From Paracyclopina nana (taxonomy: Eukaryota > Arthropoda > Copepoda > Cyclopoida > Cyclopettidae): a DNA stretch of 64,000 nt. The notes under the pieces were generated by a model. The model was not told where the DNA came from, did not search any database, and saw nothing but the letters and a program-made list of their open reading frames with translations. Made by a program: the position numbers and the translations under genes. How positions within the stretch are numbered: position 1 is the first letter of the stretch; each line of letters starts with the position of its first letter. Positions 9,401-19,758 of this stretch are shown here, one piece after another. The stretch is taken from contig JAGUCH010000003.1 of NCBI GenBank assembly GCA_019096065.1, forward strand, positions 3,534,001 to 3,598,000, written 5' to 3'.

Positions 9401-12400
9401 TCGCACTCCACAATGGCTCTTGCAGCCTCGTCATTGCTCATCGTTCGCTTGACAGCATGTGTCAAGAAATTGTTGCGCTCCGTATTAAAAGTTCCAGCGC
9501 ACGTTTCAGCAATATCGGAAATGTTGGGCAAGGCCATTCCTGGCTGCAAGTTCAGCTGGTAAGTGATACGAGGGACAATGCACTTCTTAGTCAAGGTAAA
9601 GAACCCCTCAGGCAATGGCCTCTTGTTGAACTTGAGCATTTTCCGAGAACTACAGTGGTCAATGTTATCATAGCGGAAACTTAGCCTACTTAAATCAAAG
9701 AACACTTACTTCTTATTTTCACCAAATATCATGTGGGCTCGTGCAAGAGGCGTGAAACATGTGAAAATACATGTCCTAGAGATGACTGCATGCAGTGTTG
9801 GAACGCTTACGTTTGCAAAGTAGGGAGCAATTAGTTCCGTGACTTGATCCTGAAAACAGATCATTGCAAGTACTACTTCACGGCTGCTCAAGCAAAAACA
9901 ACTACTTACTCGCACAAACGGTGAACCAAAGAAAATGTCACAGCCCTTGCCGCACTTGTTGAAAGGCAGGCATCGAAAGAGAAGGCTTTTGCCTTTGCCT
10001 TGGAGAACAGCATTGCCTCCAGCACTCTTGGTGGGCGTCTTTGGCAACTGGTCCTGCTTGATGCTCATGTCAGACACAATTTCGTACGTGTCCTTCACCT
10101 GCTTCTTAGTACGCTAACAAACGAGAAAGAGGAGACATCTACATATGAACGATCAGTGACATGCCATTGCACATTGGTGTTACCTTTAATCCATTGAACT
10201 TGTTCTCCACCTTCGTCTTGAGGCCACTGATCTCACGGCGGACTTCCTTGTTCTCCGCTGTTAATGCTGCCATGAGCCTCGCAAAGAAATCATCCAGAGC
10301 TTCCCTCAGGTCCGTTTTGGTGACGAATTGACTAGATTGGGCAACATCCTATGAGAAAATATTAAATGTACCTAAGGCAATTAGTGAAACACTAGTCAAG
10401 TTACCACAAGGACTTCAGAGACAACTTCGCCTTCAACCTGTGCTGGTCCATCTTGAACGCCCAAGAAAGTGAAGTTTGGATCTTCTGACTCTCGCACGGC
10501 TGCTACGCGAGAAATATCCATGAGTGTAGCATTAGCAGATGAGATGTTCATGCTTGACGTTTGTCCTCCAACAAAAGCGGAATCCAAGATGCCTGGTGTA
10601 TTGGAACCAGAGCTATTATTGCTCGAGGCAGTACTGCCAATTGTTGCCAATGAGGACCTTTTCTCAATCATCCTGTCGAACTCGTCCGGAGAGTTCTCCT
10701 CCGTCTCAGTCATGGGAGGTGGCATTAATGCTCCATCGATGACATCTTGGCTGCTCATAGCAGCTTCGCAGGAGGTGGCTGCTATCGCAGCCTCAGTTTC
10801 AGCAGGAGCTGTTGGCTCCGTACCTGATGGCTCCGGATGCGTGGCTGAAGCGGCTTGAGGCTCTTGCCGTTGCATTTCCTCAGAGATGGCTGCAAGTGCC
10901 GACTTCTTGGCGTTCCTTGGCTGAGACTTGCGAATGCCAACGGAGGTTGGCCTCTCTGGATCGGGTTCCGAGTCCTCGGTCATCGCAAGCTGGCTAGCTT
11001 GTTTGTTGCTCCTCAATGCCATTCCTTGCCAGGGCTTGAATTCAAATGAATCCGTGACTGGATTACGCCGTGAGTAGTCGAAGTCGGTCACAACCTTCTC
11101 GTAGAAGTCATGAACCAATTGCTTCAGGGCCTTGACTCGGTCGTCCACGTCAAATTTTGCAATTTTGTTGTTCAGTTCTCGCAAGATTGAATTCAAGCGA
11201 AAGTCCGGGAATCCTGAGCATACATGGGCGATAAAATACTAGTTGCAAAAGTAATACCAATCAATTTTACCTTTTTCAACACGAGCAAACACTCGCCAGG
11301 TCTTCTCTCCACCAAACCAATTGATTTCCACCGGCATATTCCGAAGAACATCTTCCAATCTTTTTGTCGGTTTGAAGCCGAGAACCTGCTGGAGATTTTT
11401 GCCGTCTGGAGTCGTCCAATCCGTATTCACAATTTGAAAAACGGGGTCGTCGGTGAGGCAGGCAATGATAACCTTATCATAGGTACCTTTTGGCTTCCTT
11501 TCTTCCATTTGTAGCCTCAGATTTCAAAGATTTGAAATGATGCGACTGTAGATTTTGGCGGTTATTTTAACGCTGCACGTTTTGACGAGAAAAATATTAT
11601 TCTCAAACATATAACGGAAATTTGCGCTTGTACTATTTTTGGCTGTAGAAGTCGAAAATATTTTGACAGGTAGTAAGTTGAGAGGAAGAGTGCAGGGCTC
11701 TACGCAACGCTGAGCGACGCTACTCAGCTACTGAGTTGTTTTGACTTACTCTTAACAGAAGTAGCGATTTCAACTCCAAGTGTCAAAAAAGAGTAGTAAT
11801 TTAATAAGATTATTAAAATTGGGAAAAAGTTTGATTGTCTCAGTAATTTCCGCTTCCTAACTCATTTTTTGAGGAAACGGCGACAAAATGAGTCGTTGCT
11901 CACAATTGGATATGGAACCCGAGGCTAAAACTGCTCGCCATGAGTTGGCAATAGGACGAAGAAAAAGCCGAATTGCCACTCGTGTGTTAGATCAAGTAAA
12001 TGGAGCAATTTCAACAATCAAGGCGAACATTGACTGAGAAACTTCTCGTCTTAACCGCCATTACGGCAGGCAAGACGCTGCGAACTCGTAAGATCTAGTA
12101 TTACCTGTAGCTTACTTTCTTGTCTCCACAGTACATTTCATTTTCAGATCCACTGACGACGACAGTCCATGCAGAAACTTGAATCAGCAGGCTCGTGCTT
12201 TGAAGGACGTGAACAGGAAAATTGTACGGTACTTGGAGAAAGATCTGAGATCAGAGTCTGATGACTCTGAAGAAGGCGTTGCACCCGTTGGATTGAGCTC
12301 AAACGCTTTGCCAATTCCTTTATCTGATGAGGAAGAACCGATTGTTGTCAACAGGCGAGATGAAGCCAAAACTCCTGTACCACGTGGTCGGAGATTTTCT

Positions 12401-15400
12401 GTTGCCACGACCTCATCAGTTGTACCTTCAAGCGAATTGACAAACATGGAAGGATTGCCAACTTCATTTGAGAAAATGAAAGTCTGGATTCAAGACGACA
12501 ATGTCTACACATCAGGCGAGTCAGAGACAGAAGAGCAAGCGCGAGACAATTTGAATGCGGAGATTGAGAATGGCCGATATGACTTTCCGGTTTTCCATCA
12601 CTTGTTTTCTGATGAGCGAAATGCCCCAGCAGAGCTGGGCAGTGGCCTTGAAATGGTTGTCGAACACGAAGACATCATCATGTTGGATGCTGGCGAACCG
12701 ATGGTAGATGACTCTACTTTTGTCGAGATGGAGGACAAAGTTTTGCCTGATGTGGATGCTAATGTTGGAGCAGCATTTGACTTGAGCAAGAAGGGAATGC
12801 GAAAGTACTACCAACTGGAGCAGCAGCTGGCAACTGATGAAGAGAAGAACCTGTCAATGTTTGAGCTTTTTGACGAGATTGCTAGCACTACATTCATGAC
12901 TGAGAATGCTCAGAGAAAGATGTGGGAGTTCCATCGAACTTACAACGCCCATCGTTCACTGAAGAGGTTGGAACGCTGCAGGAAGACAATGTTGAAGCAA
13001 CATCCGGATACGCTCATGCACTACGAAATGAAGCACTTGACCACTGGAGAAGTAGTCAAGTTTGCAGCCTCTTCATTCCCAATGAAGAAATACCCAAGCT
13101 CTGAGTGGCTGAAAGTGTCAGAGTATGCTGAAGTCTCCTTAGAAGAGGTGTGGAAGCATGCTCAAGAAGTACACAAAAACAAGCTAGGCTTCAACTGCTC
13201 GTGTAAGAAGATTGACTTATTCTTCGATGGCATTTCTGTGACTAGATGTGGCGATGAACAGGTCAACGTATTGCAAGTCCGCTGCATTCCATGCCGGAAG
13301 ATCTTCATGATCTCTATGCATTGCTACCGCAAGGAGGCCAATCTCAATCCTGTTAAGATTATGGCTCACTTCTTGCATTACTGCAAGGACAATGGCTTCG
13401 AGATTAACCAGGTCATTGCTGACGGTGTCATGCGAGCAAAATTGAAAATGCTCAAGCAATTTAATGGCACCTTTTCATGCGAGTTTTGTTTTGCTCGAGG
13501 AGTACGAAGCGGCAATAAGACTGTCTTCCCGGCAGATACAAAGGGTGAGCAACTGAGATCGGCTTACTGGTGGTTTGACATGGCCAAGAAGATCGAAAAG
13601 GATGGCATACACGAGTTCTCGCCAGAAGAGCTCAAAGGTATGCAAGGTGCGAGTCCATTTGCCCTGGATGTCACATTTGATATGACAACCCAATTCATGG
13701 GGGAGCCAATGCACAATTTTACGGGAGTTGCAAAGCAATTCATTAAGCTTATGCTGAAGTTGGGCAAGAACCAAGCCTACTACACTGCTGCTCAATCTCG
13801 AGTGTTGGCTGCCATTGACAAGCGTTGGACAAACATGCGGATTCCACGTGAGTACAACAGAAAATGCCGTTCCTTCAAGAGATGCTTGAAGACGTTCAAG
13901 AGCCAAGAATTCATTGCTGTTGTCATCTGCGGTTTATTTGCTTATGTCGAAGCGTTTGACATGGTCGATCACTTTGCTGAAAGAAAGGCTTGGCTACTTT
14001 TCGCCTACTCCATGCGTGCGATGCTCTTTGATGATGTCACCTTGAAGGCCATCAACGAAAAGTTCAAGATTGAGGGCTTGCTGTCCCGATTCTATGATGC
14101 TTTTGAAGAAGCCTTTGGGGAAGACAACTGCAGCTGGAATGTTCATACTTACCACCACACGAATCTCATGCGAAATGTTTCCAGACTGCCGGCACTCAGT
14201 GCCCTGCCCTTTGAGGGAGATTTAAGCATTTTGCGGAAAATTGTCAAGCCGAACACGCCCAGCTTCTGCAAGCAAGTTCTCCAAAGTCTCTTTAGAAGAT
14301 GCAAGAAGAATCACTCATGTGAAAACACGGTGACTTTCAGTCCTTATTGCACGACTACTAATGGCGACAACTTGGTGTATTCCAATGATGGCATTTTCGG
14401 CGAGATTCAAGAAATTCTGGCTGATTCGTATTGGTGCATTATGATCAACACCAGCAACTTTGCTTCCATTGATGTTCCTGATCTCGATTGGGGCCTAGTT
14501 GGCATCCAAAAGTTCAACTTCTACACTAAAGAAGAAGTCATTATTCCAAAGATCAATGTCATTGCGAAGGCAGTCATGGACAACAACCTCATCATTGCTG
14601 TCCCTTTTGACGCTTTGTTCGTGTAAAGAATATGTCTCTATGTCATTTGATACTACAACTTGACTATTCATGTATATTTATGTTTTTCGGCCGATTGACA
14701 CTACTTTCTGCATAGTTGTTATTACATATGCGTAGTCGTCACAAAATTCATTTGTGTTCAATTAGAAAAGAAAAGAAGCTCTATAGGCATTAAGGCCTCC
14801 TAATATGATAACTCTGAGTGAGAAATAAAGAATGTGTGAAACAAAATTTGCATTCACGTATCTGTAATGTATTCTTGGCTGTGTTTTGATTCGTCGTGGT
14901 TGAGAAAAGCTATCATTGCATTTATTTCAGAAGAGTTGCTTTGCGCCTCCTTATTTCTTCCATTATTCAGTTACGTAACCATGGTCCAGCGGTTTCACCT
15001 TGTACTTGCATTGTAAGTCAAGAATAAGTGTTGGCGGTCACTTCTGCAATGGAAACAAATAATTTTGCTGAAAAATATTTGTTCCATCTGCGCCGAAATT
15101 AGCATATGTTCATTTTCTTAAAAAATTTCCATAAACTAGTACCTGCTTTCCAAAAAAATACAACTACTACTTCTTTAGAAAATAAAAATAGAGATCATGT
15201 TAGTGACGACATAACAAACTAGCTGCCGCTTACCACTAGTCAAAAACAGCTACAGCATTCTCGGCGAATAAGAACAATTTACTAGTACTAGTTAAAAAAA
15301 TTGAGATTTAGTCAAAAATGACTTGCTCCAATCGCCGGAAAAATTGGTGGGGTCGTTTAAACTTAGACACGCCAAGTTCTGTTTAGCTTAGACCATGTTT

Positions 15401-16464
15401 ATGCTTTAGCTTATACACCTATTGACAATGTCATTTTAGCCTAGACAGTCGAGATGTTTTAACTTTTTTAAAAGACACATTTTGGGATGGTCGTTTTAGC
15501 TTAGACACTTTTAATTGGTGACTGCCATATTTAAGACAACATGACTATACAGCAGAACTAGGTTGGACAAAATATTGGTGACTGGAACATTTTAAGTAAG
15601 TTACCTTTTGGTATAGTCATTCTATCATAGACACAATGCTAGTGATAGGGACGTTTAAGGTTGTAGACGCCTTTTACCTTAGTCTTTTTTTTCTTAGACA
15701 CCACGCAACTGTGTAGAAAGGCGTCCAACCTAAAATGGGAGAGTCACTAACAAAAAAGTGTCTCAGCAAAAATGACTTTGCAAAAATCTATCTAATCTAA
15801 AAGTACTACTTTGCTAGAATGTCTAAGCTAAAAGCAACTATATAACCAAAAGGTGTCTTATCAAAATTGCGGCAATCACCAAAAATGTGTCTATGCTAAA
15901 ACGACCGTCTCTAAAGGTGTCTCAATTATTCCGGCTGTGTCCAAGTTAAAGATGGCATTTGTTAGTTGCACCCTTTGTGAATGCTAGCGACTTAATCACT
16001 AATGCATTTGCAGGAAATGGACAGTTGTGCCAAGTAGATTCACAAAGCAAAAAATATCTGCAAACCATTACTGGATTCCAAAAAATTCTTACATGAAGTT
16101 CAAGTTTTATGGTAAAGCTGTCGGAGGAGAAGTTTTTCTGTTCTTGAACAACATTGAGGCTGTGAGACAAAGAAGCACCTGTTTGAACTTCATAGACAAA
16201 GTTGGAGAGGAAATTGCGATAATGAAGATCAATGAGACATCTTTTTATGGAGTGATCCTTGATTTGGACGCGCAATTCTCAGAAGGGAAGGCTAAGTGCG
16301 TCAACATCAAGCCAACGGTTGGTGTAGGCTACGCTGGGCGTTTAACAGTTGTGGATTTTAAGAAGAAAAATGTATTGGCTGAAACTTTTCTGACTCCAAA
16401 GAGAATTTCAAATTTCAAAACAGAAAGTCAGAAACTCACCGATGATATCTATTTATGCTGGTAA
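6462..16464 (+). CDS. eIF2-alpha-kinase-family protein kinase with unknown C-terminal domain
   Basis: Five exons: 6462-6484, 6538-6791, 6867-7233, 7292-7816 and 16014-16464. All borders are GT-AG and the length is exactly 540 codons (539 residues). The kinase domain starts within about 30 residues: LLGSGGFGVVFEAQ (P-loop), YAVKI (lysine), HRDLKPSNIFF (catalytic loop), IGDFGLAKS (DFG) and GTTFYMSPEQ. An acidic insert of about 70 residues (DGDGSSDESDFEG) sits between strands 4 and 5, as in PERK, PKR, HRI and GCN2. There is no N-terminal sensor domain, transmembrane segment or RNA-binding domain. After the kinase comes a roughly 190-residue, probably beta-rich region (KFKFYGKAVGGEVFLFLNN) that I do not recognise. 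If the last intron is not spliced, a TAA at 7818 gives about 389 residues. Poly(A) signal AATAAA at 16484. A role in eIF2-alpha phosphorylation is inferred from the family. Confidence 0.8.
8487..11508 (-). CDS. Transposon partner protein, unrecognised (about 856 residues)
   Basis: Exons: 11508-11271, 11213-10405, 10348-10184, 10113-9910, 9849-9091, 9031-8756, 8693-8616 and 8531-8487. All introns are short GT-AG, and all after the first are phase 0. Order: an N-terminal domain (LTDDPVFQIVNTDW, NWFGGEKTWRVFARVEKG); a long Ser/Ala/Glu-rich linker; a predicted coiled coil (exon 3); a Cys-containing core (RCLPFNKCGKGC, then LIAPYFANVSVPTLHAV); a large conserved-looking block (ITYQLNLQPGMALPNISDIAETCAG); and a C-terminal basic patch (KPGKRRSPVKKV) beside an acidic tail (LSDDDSDTSSGTDDE). 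One TAA at 9706-9708 interrupts exon 5 in frame; the alternative, a 24-nt intron beginning GTAAGT there, seems too short. By position it resembles the accessory DNA-binding product of two-gene transposons. No family was recognised, so the function is inference. Confidence 0.6.
11509..11887. promoter_or_regulatory. Bidirectional promoter region of the two-gene transposon
   Basis: This 379-bp gap separates the divergent starts of the transposon's two genes and must hold both promoters. It contains repeated words such as TTGACTTACTCTTAA that also occur in the subterminal DNA (AGTAAGTCAAGAGTAAGTG near 8176 and a close copy near 15013), compatible with a shared protein-binding site. Confidence 0.4.
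11888..14626 (+). CDS. CACTA-like transposase
   Basis: Exon 1 (11888-12087, begins MSRCSQLDMEPEAK) and exon 2 (12148-14626) join in phase across a GTAAGA...TTTCAG intron, giving about 890 residues. The long second exon alone encodes over 800. After an acidic N-terminal region comes a transposase core: FFDGISVTRCG, then IADGVMRAKLKML followed by CEFC (the D-P-A-R and CxxC pattern of CACTA Transposase_21 proteins), FMGEPMHNFTGVAKQFI (compare D-MH-GV), and NVHTYHHTNLM with LPFEGDLSILRKIV (the N-x-H and F-E segment). Candidate acidic triad: the D of FFDG, the D of IADG and the E of PFEG. One in-frame TGA at 12035-12037 interrupts exon 1, so this copy may be inactive or may start further in. Assignment rests on motif order, not on a database hit. 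Confidence 0.62.
15357..15950. mobile_element. MITE made of repeated TTTAGCTTAGACAC-like words
   Basis: The left end TTTAAACTTAGACACGCC and the inverse of the right end TTTAACTTGGACACAGCC match with a few differences. Between them the word TTTAGC(T)TAGACAC recurs in one orientation in the left half and in the opposite orientation in the right half (GTCTAAGCTAAAA), so the 594-bp unit folds back along most of its length. It directly abuts the right end of the two-gene transposon within the kinase intron. Confidence 0.6.
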
Positions 16465-16967
16465 ACAATTTATAAAGCAATTCAATAAAATAGCGGAGCT
16501 TTTATTAAGCATAAATGAAGTGGCAACTATGCTGGCTCAAGCTTGCGAGAATGAAGTTACCAGATCAGGCAATCTCAACTTAGTATCTGATCCATTAATT
16601 TGAGGGCTTGGGTCAGTAGTGCAAAAGTAGCTGAAAGCGTTAATCAATCAATTAAAAATTGTGCATTTTGTATACTGTGATACGATTTCATCGTGTTATA
16701 ATTCAGGTTACTAATCCGACTCAGCTCTTTTATATCACATTTCTCAGCCGGTAACCAAAAATCCCTGGTTAGGTTTCAATTTCCAAATAGTTCTCAGTTT
16801 ATTGCGCTTTGTTCTTATCAATCAATCTGGTACGTAAGGAAAAACCACTGACAGCAAACAAGATTTTCATTGAGCAAAAACGCTTCTGGAATTGATGAAG
16901 AGTAAGGGTGCACAAACACCCTTGAAATTTTTACAAAGATCTGAGCACACTTCAAGCCTTTATTAAT
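16465..16967. other. Gap between the convergent kinase and ARV1 genes
   Basis: About 500 bp holding the kinase 3' end (AATAAA at 16484) and the ARV1 3' untranslated DNA. I see no further gene. Confidence 0.5.
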
Positions 16968-17835
16968 CTACAACACACTCACTAAAATGTCAGAATTAAA
17001 TCGAATCAAGTGAAATCCAAGATGGCCAACCAAAATATGAGCAACACTGGCTTCCAATCTGGATCCTTGAGTGACTGCAACACAAAGAAGTAGGATTAAA
17101 CAAACGATTGGCTGACCAATATAAGCGAGCTTCATTATTACCTTGGAAAACTCTGACGGATGAGATGAAAAACAAGGCAGAAATAAAGGTCCACATAACA
17201 TCAGGACTAGTGAAATAATCAATGAGGCTTAATTCAGGCTGAAAATGGGTGGGCACCCAAAGAAGGGCTATCAAATTACAAAATTGACTACAGTAAGACA
17301 ACAGCAGTCCAAGGAGAAGCTTTCCAAGGTTGACAGATGAACAGCATGGGATCAGAATGATGCAAAGAAATGCCAGCAAGGCTGAAAAAAAGAGGCAAAG
17401 CTGTTTTTTTTAGCTTTTTCAAGGACAAAAAATTATGTAGCACATACCAATTACTAGTTTGAAGCACATCAAATAGAACTCATATTCTTGCTCGAAAAAT
17501 TCACCTGCACCCGCAGATTGAGCCCAGGCAATGTAGCCATCACAAATCAAGGTCAAAAGAGCCATCCTGATGATGAGACTCTCATAACCGCCATTGAAGA
17601 GCACATGCCTGTACGCTTCCTTGGACTGCAGCACGAGGTCAATAAGCAGCAAAGGCCCGTCGCACTCTATGTACTTGTCACCCACTTGGCTACAAGCATT
17701 GCAAAGCATCAACTTCAGAATATTGGACTTTTTATGCAGTTCTTCATCGTAGAGTTCAAACACTGGCTTGCCATTTTTGTCCAGCAACTTGGCAGCGCAG
17801 TGCGTGCAAAACTTAGCTTGCTTTTGGCATTTCAT
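16968..17835 (-). CDS. ARV1: ARV1 lipid-homeostasis protein
   Basis: Exons 17835-17448, 17381-17142 and 17074-16968 join in phase to 244 residues. The N-terminus carries the ARV1 zinc-ribbon homology: CTHCAAKLLD, then LMLCNACSQVGDKYIECDGPL with LLLIDLVLQSKEAYRHVLFN, the family signature. Exons 2 and 3 encode several hydrophobic segments (LLAFLCIILIPCCSS, LLLGLLLSYCSQFCNLIALL, DVMWTFISALFFISS). ARV1 is an ER multi-pass protein implicated in sterol trafficking and GPI-anchor synthesis. Its ATG lies 2 nt after the MRPL53 stop (TAG-TG-ATG) on the same strand, so the pair is probably made from one precursor RNA. Confidence 0.92.
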
Positions 17836-17837
17836 CA

Positions 17838-18309
17838 CTACTTTTTGCGCGTCATCTTGCCAGATGGTTTTCCTGAAGCGGATGTCTTGACAATATCATC
17901 TTTCACCATGGGCAGCACAATTTTGTTCATTTCGTAAATTATCTCGTGCTCGGTTAAGTGAGCAGATTTAAACACTAATTTCTTGTCACTGTCATGAAAA
18001 GTTAGAGTCACTGTGGGCTCACTACGATCAGACACAAATTCGTTTTTAAATGTTGTTTTTGGCCCTGTTCTCACTATTTTCTCATTGCTTATGATCGTCA
18101 TCAGCTGGAAAATTGCAAATTGCGTTAAAAGATAACAACTTGCCAATCATCACATTTACCTTGCGTATTGAGTGTGAATTGGGGTGTAGTGGATCCACAC
18201 GATAAGAAATGCGCTTGACAGGCTTCAAATTGATGGCCTTGATTTGGCCTCTGTTGAGGGTGTTCTCGGTAATACCAGTGCCGTAAATAAAGAGGGTTTC
18301 GTGAACAGC
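17838..18309 (-). CDS. MRPL53: Mitochondrial ribosomal protein L53, 5' end unresolved
   Basis: Two exons, 18309(or within)-18160 and 18104-17838. The core NLKPVKRISYRVDPLHPNSH, followed by RKLMTIISNEKIVRTGPKT and FKSAHLTEHEIIYEM, matches bL53m/MRPL53, a large-subunit protein of the mitoribosome. Total about 130 residues, the usual length. The open frame begins after a TAA at 18310-18312 and has no ATG before the conserved core (LFIYGTGITENTLNRG), so the start is on a missed upstream exon, uses a non-AUG codon, or depends on a trans-spliced leader. It lies immediately upstream of ARV1. Confidence 0.82.
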
Positions 18310-18312
18310 TTA

Positions 18313-19758
18313 CTCAGCTTTTGCTGAATATAAGGTTTTGCCGAAATATCAGTGCATTGCTGCCATTAGGTGTTTGGCCGGCCTGTGCTAGGAGGCAAGC
18401 TGCCAAGTACACTAGAAATTGCCAAAAACAAGCCCTTTAACTGAAACTATGTTGCTATTTTTGACTGGGGATCGCATTTTTTCACTAATGCCTTCCTACA
18501 ACTACCTTCCATGCAGTGAAAAAGTCTAGAAATTATAAATAAAATCATTGCTGGTTTTCATCCCACCCTCACCAATTCCTCACCCCCCTCTCAATTGCTT
18601 CAGTGTGACATGAGTCTCAAACAAAGTTTCAAAATGTGCCAGGTCTAAGGCTTGATTTTTTACAGAAATTGAGCTTCCCTGCATTACTTAAAGTAGTATT
18701 TTATTCTCTTTGTAATGACACCCTTTTAAGACATTTCTAACCTGTAATTTCTCTGTTTCAATCCAATTTTGCTAGAACTATTTGCAGAGAACCAAGACAG
18801 CTAGCCAGCATTCCATGCCATGCCAGTACAAAAACTGTAGCATGAGCAACAGCATTTCTTGACAGCAATGTTTTAGGGGAATATCTAAATATATGGCTTT
18901 TTTATCAAAAAAGTGGCCAATTTAGAACCATAGTGTCCAAAGCTACAAGTTTGTTGTGAACTCTTGAGCTATCTGATCAACTAAATGTAAGGCAATTTTC
19001 ATCATAATTCGATCTGTCATGCCAAAGACAGGTTTCTGGATATGAAGTGACTGAATGAAGCAAATTGCCTTGACTTTCATGAAAATTGACCAAAAGTATG
19101 CCAAATGAATCCTAAAATAATTAGAAAAGCTACAAGCTTAGTCACAGCTCTTTTCTTGGCCAGTTAAATGAGGAAATAGGCAAAAAACATTTGTTTACTT
19201 TTCAAAAGTGATGTGATGACATCATGGGTGGGTGGGCCAATGGTGTAAGAATTTGCCCTATTTTCATAATGGCTGCTGTGGTATGGGATGGCAGTGTTTT
19301 AGACACATCCTTTTAGAGACAAATTTTACTGCAATTTTGGCACTTCTTGGAACAAAATAAGAATTTGCAACTAATAGTTCAGAGCTCCACTTCATGCTAA
19401 TTTGGCGGAAATTTTAAAAATCAAAGCAAATGCAAAAATGCAAATATTTCCTTGAGATTCAATCAGAACTTGACTTTAGTTAAATATTTACGTACTTATT
19501 TCACAATTACTTAATTCCTTGACAATTTTTTCTTCAGCAAAGTTGTTTTTTGCCTTCTGTTGTAGTATTTTATTTTTCCATCACTGACTTTTAGCTGCTC
19601 GGTTTGTTATACTCTAATATGTACAGCTCTGGGTAATACGAGGTATACGGCCTTCGAAGGGCAAATAGCCATAGTGTGACCTCGATGGGGCCGTGGAAAA
19701 AATCAGTGGGTTCAAACAACGAGTCAAAAATGTGGTGGCCATGATGCTTTTACTGTGT
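18313..19758. other. Intergenic DNA with no supported gene
   Basis: About 1.4 kb upstream of MRPL53, AT-rich, with no ORF, repeat or RNA gene I can support. Confidence 0.4.

Larger units (their letters stand above)
7860..15352. mobile_element. Two-gene DNA transposon, CACTA-like, with CCCCACCAATTTTT ends
   Basis: The left end CCCCACCAATTTTTTC and the inverse at the right end (CCCCACCAATTTTTCC read outward) enclose 7493 bp. A 2-bp TC lies outside both ends, compatible with the 2-3 bp duplications of CACTA elements but weak on its own. The subterminal zones share short motifs in both orientations (ACTAGT, TTTTTGACTA, GTAAGTCAAGA-TAAGTG), again CACTA-like. Inside are two divergently transcribed genes, a transposase-like protein (+) and an eight-exon partner protein (-), separated by 379 bp. 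Each reading frame carries one in-frame stop, so this copy may be recently inactivated. The element lies within the last kinase intron. Confidence 0.6.
7817..16013 (+). other. Giant 8.2 kb last intron of the kinase gene, filled with transposons
   Basis: The donor AA|GTAAGT at 7817 and the acceptor TTTGCAG|G ending at 16013 join in phase (CCC-AA + G-AAA-TGG) and give a total length divisible by three. All other introns in this gene are under 80 nt. Nearly all the excess is the 7493-bp transposon (7860-15352) plus the 594-bp MITE (15357-15950); removing both leaves about 110 nt. Confidence 0.65.

Noticed and set aside
9706-9729. 24-nt intron removing the in-frame TAA of the transposon partner gene
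   Set aside because: Borders GTAAGT...TAG are present, but the length is well below the shortest introns in the window (about 45 nt), so an in-frame stop is more likely.
12035-12037. TGA read as selenocysteine in the transposase
   Set aside because: No selenoprotein family fits and no downstream selenocysteine element was seen; a plain stop or a downstream start is simpler.
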